Shown piece by piece: positions 22,201 through 32,654 of a stretch of DNA of 64,000 nucleotides. Origin of the DNA: Larus michahellis. Its lineage: Eukaryota; Chordata; Aves; Charadriiformes; Laridae. How positions within the stretch are numbered: the stretch's first letter is position 1; each line of letters opens with the position of its first letter. A model generated the notes under the pieces. It searched no databases. It was given only the letters and a program-made list of their open reading frames with translations, and was not told the origin of the DNA. A program made the translations under genes and the position numbers. The stretch covers positions 71,604,661-71,668,660 of the forward strand of contig NC_133897.1 in NCBI RefSeq assembly GCF_964199755.1, read 5' to 3'.

Positions 22201-25200
22201 ATACTGTTGATGGATTCTACAAAGCAAAAACCCTAGCACAATCCCTTACAAAGAGTAGCTTAGTAAAAGTAAAGAAAATATACCAGAGGTGTCTTCTTAG
22301 ACAGCTTTTCCTTTAACGAAGTACTAGATATATTTTATTTCCCCAAACTATTCATTAACATATACATAGGTACATAAGCTGTACCTATTGATTATATGTG
22401 TCCTGTGCTTTACTTAACATGCTTTTCTCGACGGGCTTGAAGTACATCACATCGCTGCAGTTTATGTGACAGCACAATATGTTGTCAAACACTGACTCCA
22501 AGTGTCTTGGCAAACATGTCTCAACTTACTAATCTCTTTTGAAGGATTTTTAATGCTGAAACGTCCTTATTTCTTAGTTAAAAGACACAACAGAAAATGC
22601 AAAATATTTCAATACAGTCCGCATTACTGACTCATGAAAAATGTTTTAACTCATTGTGCTTCGTGGCCTCAAATGTTGCTTCTCAGATTTTGTGGTGGCT
22701 TTGCACCTGACCTTCTGCTCAAGTGTCAGCTGGTGGGGGAATTTTGAAAATTACCAAGTTGTACAGGGACTGCAGGAGGACTTACAACTCTCTCCAGCCT
22801 CTAGCATAGAAGATTCTGCCTTGGACAGTAATGCGTCTGGCTTATTTATTTGTCCCCAGAAGTGGTGTTGACAACCGGCATTTTTAAGTCTGTCCTAAAA
22901 TGTCCTCAGACCCAGACTGGTGCTGAGGTAGCTGGAGATTGGAGAGCATGCAAGAAAACAGTGTTATTTCTGGTTTTGTAATGTATCTTGTAGGAAGCTG
23001 AAGGTGCCCAGAGTCCTGCACTGTAGTTCCCTCCTCTTGCAGTTCTTACTCAGACATGACTTTCCCTAGATAGTAAAATTCTGGTGAAGTTTTGTGTGTT
23101 TGTTTGCTTTTCTTACAAACAACTGTCAGGATTGAGGTTTTGCTTCATGGCTGTTCAATAAGAAGGAGGAGGTCAAGTCTTAATCTTTAGCTTTTCAGAG
23201 CTACTGCATTTACAGGCGTAATAGGTAGTTTAGGACACCAGAATATGGTGCTTACTGTGTGATTTATTTTTTTTTAAATCTGCATAAATTGGAAAAAAAG
23301 AATATTCATTACTAAAATCCCAAATCTTGTAGACAATAGACCATTGTTAAGACTTCTGCTGGTGCAGCTGACTCTAGTTGGTTTGGATAATGTATGTATA
23401 ACAAGCCCTGCAAAGTGAGTGCCTTGGATCAGATGAGCTGTATATGAACATGACTTTGTAGATACTGCCTGGTTTTCTTCCCTGCCTTGCCCCTGCAACG
23501 TAGCTACTTGCTGTGTAGATCCCTTTAAATCCTTGCTGTGAGTTGACAAGTTGCCCAGGGATTGCTTAAGCTCCTTGTCAGCAATTTTTGAAAAATCTCA
23601 GTTCTAAGTTTTGTAGCAAGTAGCATGGTAAAATCTGTAACTTCCATCATAAGATGATGGAATAATACTATGGAATAAGTAATTAGTGACATTTTCCATG
23701 CATGTTACTGGGACCCGTACATAGTTTGTCATCCAGAAAATAAATTGGCAAATAGACGTTCTGGGTGCATGGGTCTGTACTGGGTGCAGTTATAGTGAAA
23801 GTACGAGCTGCTTTCCCTATAGCAGTCAGCAAATACCTGTGACTAGAAGAATGTACACAGTCTTCTAGTTTCTATGTGCAGACAATTTGATTAATTATCC
23901 AGTAATTATGGAAATTAAACTTTCTTCTGTCTTGCTGAGGCTGGCCTGCAAACAAATCCTTTTGATCTCCATTAGCCTAGCATTCATTAGCGGAGAACTC
24001 AGATGTGCTCCTGACCTTTGTCAGAATGAGACATTTCAAAGACTTCGGCTAGTTAAAGAGTAACAGGAATTACTGCTCTTTGTGGAAACTCTGGGACATA
24101 TGTAAAACAGTTATATTACACAACCATTGTACCTCCTAATACAATCATGGCTGCAAGGCTTTAAAAAAAATTTAAAATTGCATTAACTGAAACTACTAAA
24201 CTTATGTAAAGATAGAAATTCACAACTTTACTGCTTAAATCCAGTGGGTTTTCTACAGATATGTGAATTTCTGCTTTACATGTTAATTTTTATTAGTTGT
24301 GGTAGTACCTGGACTGTGATCTCTCGTGCTACGTACCATATAAACACATAACAGGAGATAATGTGGTGCTAAAAGGTACTGGCATAGTGAAAGGTACACC
24401 CAAGACAAGCATGTCTTAAGACCTTAGCTTCATCCTGATTCTGCACCAGGATGAAAGACAGCTGTGTACCTTTTTTGACCTTTTTCCTCATGGCTTGTTC
24501 TCCTGAGAAGGAAACTTGATGTGCAGACGAGCAGGGAGCACCCAGATGCTCAGCAGGTCCTGAGATCTGGGCACTCGGGAGACCAGGACTGGGGGAAGGC
24601 CACAGCATGAGACTGTCTGCAGCCTGTGATGTCTGTAGACCCTCTTGAAATCGGTAGGGAGTAAATTACATGAAATGCCTGTATGGAGCCACCGCCACCA
24701 TTCCAGTTAGACCAGATTAAAGTTGGGAGGAAAAGACAAGTGCAAAAAACTTCAGGAACTTGCCTAAGGTCACACAGCAGACCCAGCTATGCAAAGAGGA
24801 GAACAGCGTCCAAGTGTCAGAAGATCAAGTTTGTCACCTGCCCCACTAGACTTCGCTTTGTCCCCCTTGTGCCCATTGCATGTTTAACTGTCTCTTTAAA
24901 AATCTCCTTTCATTTAAGAGGCTGGTTATTTAAATTAGATGCTTAGTCTTGGCAAACTTTAAAAGAAGTCAGGACTTAAACACGTTATCATGTCTCATCA
25001 CTATAGAGTGAGAAATACAGGATCAGCTTCTAGGTTAGATTCCAGAGATATAACAATGCCAGGAGAAGAAGTTGTGGTTTAAGCCCAGCTGGCAACTAAG
25101 CACTACACAGCTGCTTGTCCATTCCCCGCCCCCTGGTGGGACGGCGGGGACAATCAGAAGGGTAAAAGTGAGAAAGAAACTTGTGGGTTGAGATGAAAAC

Positions 25201-28200
25201 AGTTTAATAATTAAAAAGTTTAAAAAAAAAGTAAGGGGAAAAAAAAAACCAACACACCAAAGAGAGAGGAAAATAAAACCCAAGAAAGACAAGTGATGAA
25301 ATGAAAACAATTTCCCACCACCAATTGACTGATGCCCAGTCAGTCCCAAGCAGTGACCCCCTTGCCAACCTCCCCCCATTGCTGAGCATGATGTCATATG
25401 ATATGGAATATCCCTTTGGTTGGTTGGGGTCAGCTGTCCCACCTGTGCCCCCTCCCAACTTTTTGTGCACCCCCCAGCCAACTCGCTGGTGGGGTGGGGT
25501 GAGGAGCAGAAAAGGCGTTGATTCTGTGTAAGCACTGCTCAGCAGTAACTAAAACATCAGTGTGTTATCAACACTGTTTTCAGCACAAATCCAAAACATA
25601 GCCCCATACAAGCTACTATGAAGAAATGTAAATCTACCCCAGCCAAAAACCAGTAGAGAAGTGAAGAAAGAGGTGATGCAGTTGGACTCTGACACCCTCC
25701 TAGTAGGCAGAAAAGTATTGCACAATTCCATACCATATTTTTCTCACTAAGTAAACTTATTTCCAACTTTCTATAAAATTATGCAATTTACATTATTACT
25801 ACCTTACTCTCAACTCCTAGTTTAATAATTGCCAGAAACAAGGCTCTTCCTTCTTCCTCCCAAATATGCTCATCTCTAGTTGCACCCTGACTGCTCTTAC
25901 CATCCATCAATAAAGGCACTTCCCAATAGTCTTGGCCGTTTGCAGGTTTTGGCTGGTCATTGAAGCCATGTGCCAGCATATCCAGGAGCAAAAATAATGT
26001 CTGGGGCAGTGGTAGACTGAGGCAAGCAGCAGTGTAGCTTGGCTTTTCAAACATCAAACAAATTGCAAGCTGACGCTAACTGTCCTGGGCACGTAGCTGG
26101 GAACTGAGGTGTCTGAAATTACTGAGCATGCTGAGTTCAGCGATAGTAAAGCAACGAGGCACCTTCTTTAACTTGCGTTTGAAATCATGCATGGGTTTTA
26201 GAAGGTGGCCAAGAACTACTGATGTGCTGAGTGCATGTTAGTGCAGCCTCAAGGGTCACAGCAGGGTATGATTGCCAAAACCCCAGATTTGTGTTTAATG
26301 CTACTCTCTACCAAATGTGTTTAAGCTACTCTCCTTCCTCCCCACCCTGTCTCAGCACACCCTAATGATGGGGAAATGCTGAACAATTCCAGCACGTCTT
26401 TGCTATTGCAGCAGGGCCATGTACCAGCGGGGTTTCTTTGGTTCCAGATCATATTGGTTTGTATCATGAAAATGCTGGACCATAACAAAAAGGTAGTGGA
26501 GAATCTGCGCAGCTAGCTGGAGAATCCTTGTGACTCCACAGAAGTATATGAATAAAGATGAAGGCGCCATTTTAGTATTTTTAAGCCTTTTCCTCATCTC
26601 CCTATAGCTCAATACTTGGCAAGTTTGATGGTGTTTGGGACAGAGGTGCTCTGGTAGCTGTGAATCCACGCGACAGACAACGGTTAGTAAATTTTCTTTG
26701 TTATTGTCTTTAATGTATGCAGTGACATGTTTTTCCTCCTGCCGCTTGTCGATGAGTCCTCTTTCATTTAAAGGAGTAACCTATACAAGTTCTTGTCTAC
26801 CACAAGCATCAGCTGCACTTGCAGAGTGCTGTACTCTAGATTTGTGAGCTTCCTTCAGGAAGCCACCCTGCCTCTTGGTGGGAAGATATGTGGTTTGTTG
26901 CAGCCCAGCAGAAGCAGAGCTGCAAGTCTCATCTGAATTTTATTATTTCCTTTTCACCCCATCTGCTTCTCCTCTCTGTTCTTTTTGCCCTCACTTCCTT
27001 TTATTCCAATTTTTCGTTCTTGCCTATAGCCAACCCAAATGTAGCTTGACCCTAGCCCAGGATTTTTTAATTGGATACATAATCTTGAATTCACAATAAT
27101 TTTACAAGATCAGTACTGTATTGTGAACGGTATTCTAGACTGTGCTAAATGAATACTATGTTTTGTCCGTTAGTTTTGAGATGAATATGCAAAAAAAGAT
27201 ATATGCTTGTTTATGAGGAGTAAACAGTCACCTTTATTTGAGGTGTTTCATGTGTAGCATGAATTTCATGCTCATGAAATTCAAACTAAGCTTTGCTTAG
27301 TTTCTGTGCAGTTCAAGTTGTTTCTGCGTAGAAATACATTACCTCTTTTGTTGAATATTTCAAATGCTATGCTTGAATGTCTGTGCAGTTCCAAAATAAC
27401 AAAGTCAACTTTCTCCTTTTAGCTATGTCAGTTTGATGATGACCCTAATGGAGAAAAATTCTTCCTATCTCCTGGTCACGGTTTCATATGATCCAAACAA
27501 ACACAAAGGTGAGAACTTAGCACTGTTCATGTTTTGATTTTTGCATGCTTTAATACAGATTGTATACAGATGTGGTAGATATATTAGTGTCTTCCCCAGG
27601 TTTTTTATCAGCCGATCACACCAATACAGCTGTGTGTTAAAAATGTTAGATGTTGACCAAGCTTGAGACTAAATTTGCTTTCTCTCTAGCATTCAGACAT
27701 GATAAGGGTAAGCGGAGGACAGACATGATATATTAAAGAAATGAAACTGGAAGTGTGGCTATGGCAATGAAGCTGGAAGAGTGAATGTTTAGAGTAACAT
27801 CCTGTCTGGCCTAGGGAGCTTGAAGCATTCCCAGGAACATTGGCTTTGCTCTGTTTACCCAATACTTGCAACCTAACGTGTTACCCATCGTGTGCCTCTC
27901 TCCCAGCCACAACAATGATCTGAATATGCTTGGAAGAGGTGAAATTCTCTAAAGTCATAAAATCTTTTTGCCTTTTATACATTTATTACATACCGAAGGC
28001 TGAGGTATTTAAAAAAAAAAAAAAATTAATCATTAACTCTCAAAAGAAAGAGATTTCTTGCTGCTTTTGGGCTCTTCAGCATAATTATCCCTGAAAAAAT
28101 AGGTCATGTTATCATAAACAACAGTAGTTTAATTCATTGCTCTCCCTCTCACATTACCCTGCTTTTAGCTTTAATTATGCCATTGCGGTATAAAGAGATT

Positions 28201-29429
28201 GTTGGCTGGATTCACACAGTGCACTGAGAGTGGTTGTATCCATGTCACGTTCGTGATATCTGACAATGTGGCTACCCTGGCTGCACCCTGCTTCAGCAGC
28301 AACACCTGAAGCTGTTTGGTGGCCCACCAAAGTGTTCTTGGACATGGTGTTCTCTGGTTCCTGCAGATGGTGCTATGCAGCGGGGCTGGGTTGCCGGCCA
28401 GGTCCTGTGAGTGATGGGGCTGGCTCTTCTGCTGCAGTGTCAACGCTTGTCTTCTCTCTGATTAGCTTCACCCATTTTCTTTCAGGCCCACCATTTTACG
28501 TTCCTGAGTCTGAAATTAAAAGTTTGTTTGGTAAGTAATACTTCATCTAACCCTTAGGAATTTTTTCTAAAACACGTAAACATGTTTGTATGCTTCTACC
28601 TCTCCCTGTGACAAGCAATAGAGTCATTTGCTTCTTATCTAAGAGGTGGAGTCATGGAAAAATCACAGGGAAAATAAATACCATTTAGCCACAGGGATTT
28701 TGCTGTCAACAAAAATTCTCAGCTCTTCAAAAGATATGAAGAAAACCCAGGAGACAGATACTGTCTCTTTCCTCCCCTTGGCATCTTTTCCTTCTCCCAG
28801 GGTTCCTACTGCACTCAGTGATCTTGCAGCTCCAGTCTTAGTCACGTTTGACCATTCTGTCTTTCTCTGCACCGCATCACCAGCTACCCTGGTTTTAATA
28901 CACAGCCTTTGCATACCAGTTCTACAGGTTTTGCTGTACTTTTGTAGCCAAAGAAGGAAATTAATGTGCCATGTGAAGAAAATGCTAAATGTACAACTCT
29001 TCCATCAAAACTAATGGAACTCAGAATTATGGTGCAAATTTAATTTTCAAAGTTCCTCCTGATATGCTTTGATATTGCACTCCTTTTAAATTTACAACTC
29101 TCTGAGACCCCTGCAGTGCCTGTGTGCAGTGAGTCATTGGCATGGACAGTTGAATCCCAGTGCAAAAGAGACGGATAAGTTTTCTCCAGTGCATTGGTGT
29201 CAGTGCGTTAGGGACTGTGAAGATATCTGAGGATAAGACTTTTTTTTTCCTGACCGTTTGCATTTTTCAGTGACTAATCATTCAGTGATTTGTTACTCTT
29301 TCCTCCTTTTCAGGCAACCACTGTGAAATTAAGTGTCTTCAAAAACTCAATGAGTTCTCAGACAAACACAGGAAATGGGGACTAGATTATTTTCTGGAAG
29401 TGCTGTATATACTAAAGTTTGTATCTTGA
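19149..29429 (+). CDS. TPMT: TPMT, thiopurine S-methyltransferase, complete, 8 coding exons
   Basis: This is a cytosolic class I SAM-dependent methyltransferase that S-methylates thiopurines and aromatic thiols. Coding segments: 19149-19288, 20066-20158, 21259-21391, 21858-21910, 26608-26682, 27423-27508, 28486-28530 and 29314-29429. They total 741 nt: 246 residues plus stop, against 245 in human. All introns are GT-AG with matching phases. Visible motifs are [16 protein letters not shown] (SAM motif I), [10 protein letters not shown] (acidic end of strand 2), [13 protein letters not shown] and [11 protein letters not shown]. The start GACGATGG has a good Kozak context, 22 bases after an acceptor, so a non-coding exon 1 is expected upstream in the CpG island. 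Confidence 0.96.
19289..21257. other. TPMT introns 1 and 2 of coding region, featureless apart from the exon between them
   Basis: Outside the exon at 20066-20158, this is AT-rich intronic sequence in which I recognise no repeat or second gene. Open frames here are short and lack support. Confidence 0.5.
20066..20158 (+). CDS. TPMT: TPMT exon: SAM-binding motif I
   Basis: 93 bases completing Pro47 and encoding [20 protein letters not shown], then [10 protein letters not shown] (residues 48-77) and part of Trp78. [11 protein letters not shown] is the family's glycine-containing SAM loop. The acceptor is TTCTGCAG and the donor TG|GTAAAG. Confidence 0.94.
21259..21391 (+). CDS. TPMT: TPMT exon: second Rossmann strand
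   Basis: 133 bases, residues 78-122. [20 protein letters not shown] provides the acidic SAM-ribose contact (Glu in VEIS). The exon goes on to [15 protein letters not shown] and ends KKLQ at a CAG|GTATGT donor, phase 0. Confidence 0.94.
21858..21910 (+). CDS. TPMT: TPMT exon, 53 nt
   Basis: Residues 123-139, [17 protein letters not shown], plus two bases. The acceptor is ATTGTAG and the donor AG|GTAGGA. It matches the [16 protein letters not shown] segment of mammalian TPMT. Confidence 0.92.
21911..25067. other. First part of long TPMT intron
   Basis: Intronic sequence with no exon recognised. A MIR-like fragment lies at about 24745-24860, described separately. The rest is unremarkable AT-rich DNA. 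Confidence 0.5.
24745..24860 (+). repeat. Possible MIR/CORE-SINE remnant
   Basis: The stretch GAACTTGCCTAAGGTCACAC followed by AGCAGA closely resembles the conserved core of MIR-family SINEs (ACTTGCCCAAGGTCACACAG). The downstream similarity decays quickly. It would be a very old amniote insertion. Only a short core supports this. Confidence 0.5.
25073..25658 (-). mobile_element. Solo LTR of an avian endogenous retrovirus, antisense, in TPMT intron
   Basis: The element is bounded by TGTGGTTTAAGCCC at one end and CCAGCCAAAAACCAGTAGA at the other, degraded from a CA-type terminus. Five-base direct repeats GAAGT at 25068-25072 and 25659-25663 look like a target-site duplication. It shares many blocks with 37657-38263, including GTGTTATCAACACTGTTTTC and AACAGTTTAATAATT. 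No retroviral coding sequence is next to it. The 5-bp duplication suits an ERVL-like integrase. Orientation is inferred from similarity to remembered avian LTRs. Confidence 0.8.
26608..26682 (+). CDS. TPMT: TPMT exon: motif IV region
   Basis: 75 bases, residues 140-164 plus part of Arg165: [20 protein letters not shown], then PRDRQ. FD-VWDRGAL is the segment around the SAM adenine and substrate pocket. The acceptor CTATAG closes the longest TPMT intron (about 4.7 kb), which carries a solo LTR. Confidence 0.94.
27423..27508 (+). CDS. TPMT: TPMT exon
   Basis: 86 bases, residues 165-193 plus one base: [20 protein letters not shown], then [14 protein letters not shown] is conserved in the family. 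The acceptor is CTTTTAG and the donor AAAG|GTGAGA. Confidence 0.94.
28486..28530 (+). CDS. TPMT: TPMT 45-nt exon
   Basis: Residues 194-208, [15 protein letters not shown], plus one base of Gly209. The acceptor is TCTTTCAG and the donor TTTG|GTAAGT. The segment corresponds to the substrate-pocket lid GPPFYVP of mammalian TPMT. Confidence 0.94.
29314..29429 (+). CDS. TPMT: TPMT last coding exon and stop
   Basis: 116 bases: [37 protein letters not shown] and TGA at 29427-29429. The WG-D-F-E-LY-L ending matches the family. Two ATTAAA hexamers sit at 29429-29434 and 29439-29444, the first sharing a base with the stop codon. Confidence 0.94.
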
Positions 29430-29444
29430 TTAAAATTCATTAAA
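29429..29444 (+). terminator. TPMT: Candidate TPMT polyadenylation signals
   Basis: Two ATTAAA hexamers, the common variant signal, lie at and just after the TGA. If used they would give a 3' UTR of only about 20-40 bases. Other AT-rich sequence follows, so a distal site cannot be excluded. Confidence 0.4.
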
Positions 29445-30242
29445 ATACTTTACCTCCCATCTTGCTTTTATTTTTATCTCACCTTATAAAATTAGACGTG
29501 TTTGGTGCACTCTTAAAACGGGCTTCAGCATATAGAAAAATGCCTGTGGAACATTTTTCTCCATTTTGCTTACCACGTCAGCTCTCCTACATAACTGCCT
29601 TCACTGTCTCGAGGTGTGCATAGCTTTTCTTAAACTCCATGCACAAACGAGCATTTTTAAAGTATATTTTTTTCTTCCATATCGATTCAAATCATCAGAG
29701 CTAGAAAAAGAGAAATGTTGCTGTTCCTTTTGGGCCATTGCCAGTGGATGCTGTCTGCCTGGTGCTCCGCAGGTCGGCCTGGGCGGCTGGCAGCTCTGGG
29801 AGCAAGGGCAGCTGCTCTTCAAATACTGTTTCCTTCGATGCTGGCCTTGCACCAGCCCCGGCAGCTGGGTGAGAGAGGCGGGAAGCTGGCACAAGTTGCT
29901 TCTTTCTATCCCCATTAGTTGTGACTACGAGTTGAGAGACGAGCTGGCAGTGAGCAGGCAAAAATGCTTGGCAGCAGCCACCAAGGGGGAACCGTCATCG
30001 AGGACGAAAGAGAGAAGGGAAGTGAACCAGGTGGCAATAAAGGAGGGAGTACGGGGAGAAAATGTCCCTGTGATTGCTCACAAGCGTGCTGTTCCCTCCT
30101 GCAAAAGCGCAGCTATGAGCAGCAAACCAGCACCGGGCTTGTAGGGTGCCAGGGGTCAGAGAAAGCCTGAGGAGTTGCTGTGTGTTCATGCCAACACAAA
30201 CCTTCCTTTGTGGGTCTTCTGCCACTCCTGTATGGATACTAG
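29445..30242. other. TPMT-NHLRC1 intergenic segment
   Basis: Moderately GC-rich. A plus-strand open frame of 192 codons (29566-30144) matches no family I know, has no splice or promoter support and is probably chance. Nothing else was seen before the CR1 copy. Confidence 0.45.
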
Positions 30243-30675
30243 AGTAGGGCCATGAAGATGATGAGAGGGCTGGAGCACCTCTCCTGTGAAGACGGGCTGA
30301 GAGAGCTGGGGTTGTTCAGCCCAGAGAAGAGAAGGCTCCAGGGAGACCTTATAGCGGCCTTCCAGTACTTAAAAGGGGCCTACAGGAGAGATGGGGAGGG
30401 ACTTTTTACAAGGGAATGTAGTGATAGGACAAGCGGTAATGGTTTTAAACTGAAAGAGGGTAGATTTAGATTAGATGTTAGGAAGAAATTCTTTCCTGTG
30501 AGGGTGGTGAGGCACTGGAACAGGTTGCCCAGAGAAGCTGTGGATGCCCCATCCCTGGAAGTGTTCAAGGCCAGGCTGGATGGGGCTTTGAGCAGCCTGG
30601 CCTAGTGGGAGGTGGATTGGAACTAGGTGATCTTTAATGTCCCTTCCAACCCGAACCATTCTGTGATTCTATGAT
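30243..30675 (+). mobile_element. CR1 LINE 3' fragment, sense, just upstream of NHLRC1
   Basis: It opens with GGGCCATGAAGATGATGAGAGGGCTGG and runs through the end of the CR1 reverse-transcriptase ORF: an open frame at 30252-30605 with [20 protein letters not shown]. It finishes with the 3' UTR and the terminal repeats ATTCTGTGATTCTATGA. It is 5'-truncated. The frame is intact over about 118 codons, so this copy is fairly young, but it is only the C-terminal tip of ORF2 and cannot be functional. Confidence 0.93.
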
Positions 30676-30879
30676 ACTACTGCAATTGCTTTAAATTACA
30701 AAATTTTGGGCTCTCAAACCTCTTTCTTGCCCTGGCCCTCTCCCCTTGGCAGCTTATTTTTAAAAAACGCTGGGAAGGCACGGCTGCATTGTAGCGCGTT
30801 ACAATTCACCAAGACCCGAAGGTGAATAAAAGCCATGGGGCTTTTTAGAGCCCTGCAGTCCTGGAGCCGCAAGCGGCTC

Positions 30880-31480
30880 CAACGACTTTACTGCTGCTGT
30901 CCCGCAGCTGCTATTTTCGGCTCCGGTGACTCGTACCGAGGAGGGCGGCCCGGGGGTGGTGCTGGCGGCGGGCGGGGGCTGGCGGCCGCTCCGCCTCCCC
31001 TCATGGCGGCGGGGATGGCGGCGGCGGCGGCGGCGGCGAAGGAGGGGGAGGAGGACGAGGCGGAGCTGAGCCTGCTGGAGTGCCGGGTGTGCTTCGAGCG
31101 GTACGGCCCCGGCGGGCAGCGGCGGCCGCGGAACCTGCCCTGCGGCCACGTCCTCTGCCGGGGCTGCCTGGGGGCCCTGGGCGGCCCCGAGGGCCGGCGG
31201 CTGGAGTGTCCCTTCTGCCGGCGGGCCTGCGGCCCGGCCGAGACCAGCGACTGCCTGCCGCTGCTGCAGCTGCTGGAGGTGCTGGGCCCCGCCGGCGGCA
31301 GCCTTCCCGCGGCCTTGGGGAGGGGCGGAGGGGCGGCCGGGCCGGCCCCCGCCGGCCTGGGGCTCCGGCTGTCCCTGGGGGGTTGGGGGTCGCTGGTCAA
31401 CCCCACCGGGGTGGCGGCCTGCCGCAGGTCGGGGCGGCTGGTGGTGGCACATGACGGCAAGAAGAGGATCCACGTCTTCG
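30880..31480. promoter_or_regulatory. NHLRC1: CpG island over NHLRC1 start and RING region
   Basis: Dense CpG across the 5' end of the intronless gene, including a (GCG)n alanine-coding tract at about 31015-31035. The island lies mostly inside the coding sequence, as is common for single-exon genes. A weak AATAAAAG at 30825-30832 could act as a TATA-like element, but this is speculative. Confidence 0.65.
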
Positions 31481-32199
31481 GGCCCAGCGGATCCTGCCTG
31501 CAGCGGTTTGGGGAGCGGGGGGACGCAGGCAACGATATCAAGTACCCGCTTGACGTGACGGTCACCTCAGATGGGCACGTGGTGGTCACCGATGGCGGGG
31601 ACCGCTCCGTGAAGGCCTTTGATTTTGAGGGGAGGGGGGTCCTGGCCATCCAGGAAGGTTTCTGTTTGCCATGGGGCTTGGATGCCACCCCCGAGAGTGA
31701 AGTCATCCTGACCGACTCGGAGGCAGGGGCTCTCTACCGCTTGGCAGCCGACTTCCAGAAGGGGAAATTAAAGAAGTGTCAGATGATCCGGTCGCAGCTC
31801 GTCAGCCCGAGGGGGGTTGCAGTCTCCCAGACCTCGGGTGCCATCGTGGTAATCGAGCACCTGAAAGCTCAAGGACCGAGCAATGGCAGCACCCGAGTGA
31901 AGATATTCAGTGCAGAGATGGATCTCGTCGGCCAGATGGATAGCTTTGGGCTCAACCTCATTTTCCCCTCCAAAATATATACTATGGCTGTGGCCTTTGA
32001 CAAAGAGGGTCGCGTTGTAGTCACGGATGTCTGTAGCCAGGCTGTAATATGCTTAGGGAAACCTGAGGAGTTTCCCATCTTTAACCCTCTAATTAGCCAT
32101 GGGCTTTCTTATCCCGTAGGACTGGCTTACATGGCAAACAATTCTCTTGCTGTCTTAGACAGTGGCGATCATTCAGTAAAAATATATAGCTCCACCTGA
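31003..32199 (+). CDS. NHLRC1: NHLRC1 (malin), E3 ubiquitin ligase, single exon
   Basis: Malin is a RING-type E3 ligase that partners laforin in glycogen metabolism; loss causes Lafora disease in humans. The RING is C3HC4: Cys27, Cys30, Cys47, His49, Cys52, Cys55, Cys69 and Cys72 (LLECRVCFERYGP to ECPFCRRAC). Pro70, equivalent to the human disease residue Pro69, is present. NHL repeats fill about residues 115-398, with WGSLVNPTGVA, KYPLDVTVTSDGHVVVTDGG and LSYPVGLAYMANNSLAVLDS as recognisable blades. From this ATG the protein is 398 residues against 395 in human. An in-frame ATG at 30835 would add 56 residues, and one at 31015 is four codons downstream. I prefer 31003 on length. Confidence 0.95.
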   Translation: MAAGMAAAAAAAKEGEEDEAELSLLECRVCFERYGPGGQRRPRNLPCGHVLCRGCLGALGGPEGRRLECPFCRRACGPAETSDCLPLLQLLEVLGPAGGSLPAALGRGGGAAGPAPAGLGLRLSLGGWGSLVNPTGVAACRRSGRLVVAHDGKKRIHVFGPSGSCLQRFGERGDAGNDIKYPLDVTVTSDGHVVVTDGGDRSVKAFDFEGRGVLAIQEGFCLPWGLDATPESEVILTDSEAGALYRLAADFQKGKLKKCQMIRSQLVSPRGVAVSQTSGAIVVIEHLKAQGPSNGSTRVKIFSAEMDLVGQMDSFGLNLIFPSKIYTMAVAFDKEGRVVVTDVCSQAVICLGKPEEFPIFNPLISHGLSYPVGLAYMANNSLAVLDSGDHSVKIYSST

Positions 32200-32654
32200 A
32201 TGCGTTCAGATACTTACTGCTGGGTTCACGCTGCTTTTTTTTGCCATAAAGCAGGCAAAGCTCTGGTGTTTGCAGGCATGTAGGGAGGAGGCATTTTCTG
32301 GGTTGTACTTTTAAGTGAATTGCCCTCTTTGACCAATATGCTGTGCTTTTTGCAAAGCTTACCTCAAATCTCTCGCCTGTCTGCAGGAAAAGACCTGGCT
32401 GTTACAGGCTCTAGTCAACAATTGACCAACCAAACAAATAATTTGGCATTTTAAAACAATTTCATTCCTTGATAACCTAATGGTTTTGGTACTTTCTGAC
32501 AAATAATAACGACATTTGGAATGGAGTAATCGAAGACCAGCACCTGGGAGAGAAAGTGATGCATCATTTGTTTACCCTTCCCAGCGCATAGCTTTCATTG
32601 TTCTTCGTTAAGCATAGCTGCGCTCATCAGAATGACAGAGTGATTTGTTTCCAG

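Noticed and set aside
29566-30144. 192-codon plus-strand frame between TPMT and NHLRC1
   Set aside because: No recognisable domain and no splice or promoter signal; starts within the TPMT 3' flank.
30252-30605. 117-codon frame as a host gene
   Set aside because: It is the C-terminal tip of CR1 ORF2 inside the LINE fragment.
30888-31706. Minus-strand frames of 224-272 codons opposite NHLRC1
   Set aside because: Antisense shadows of the GC-rich malin coding sequence.
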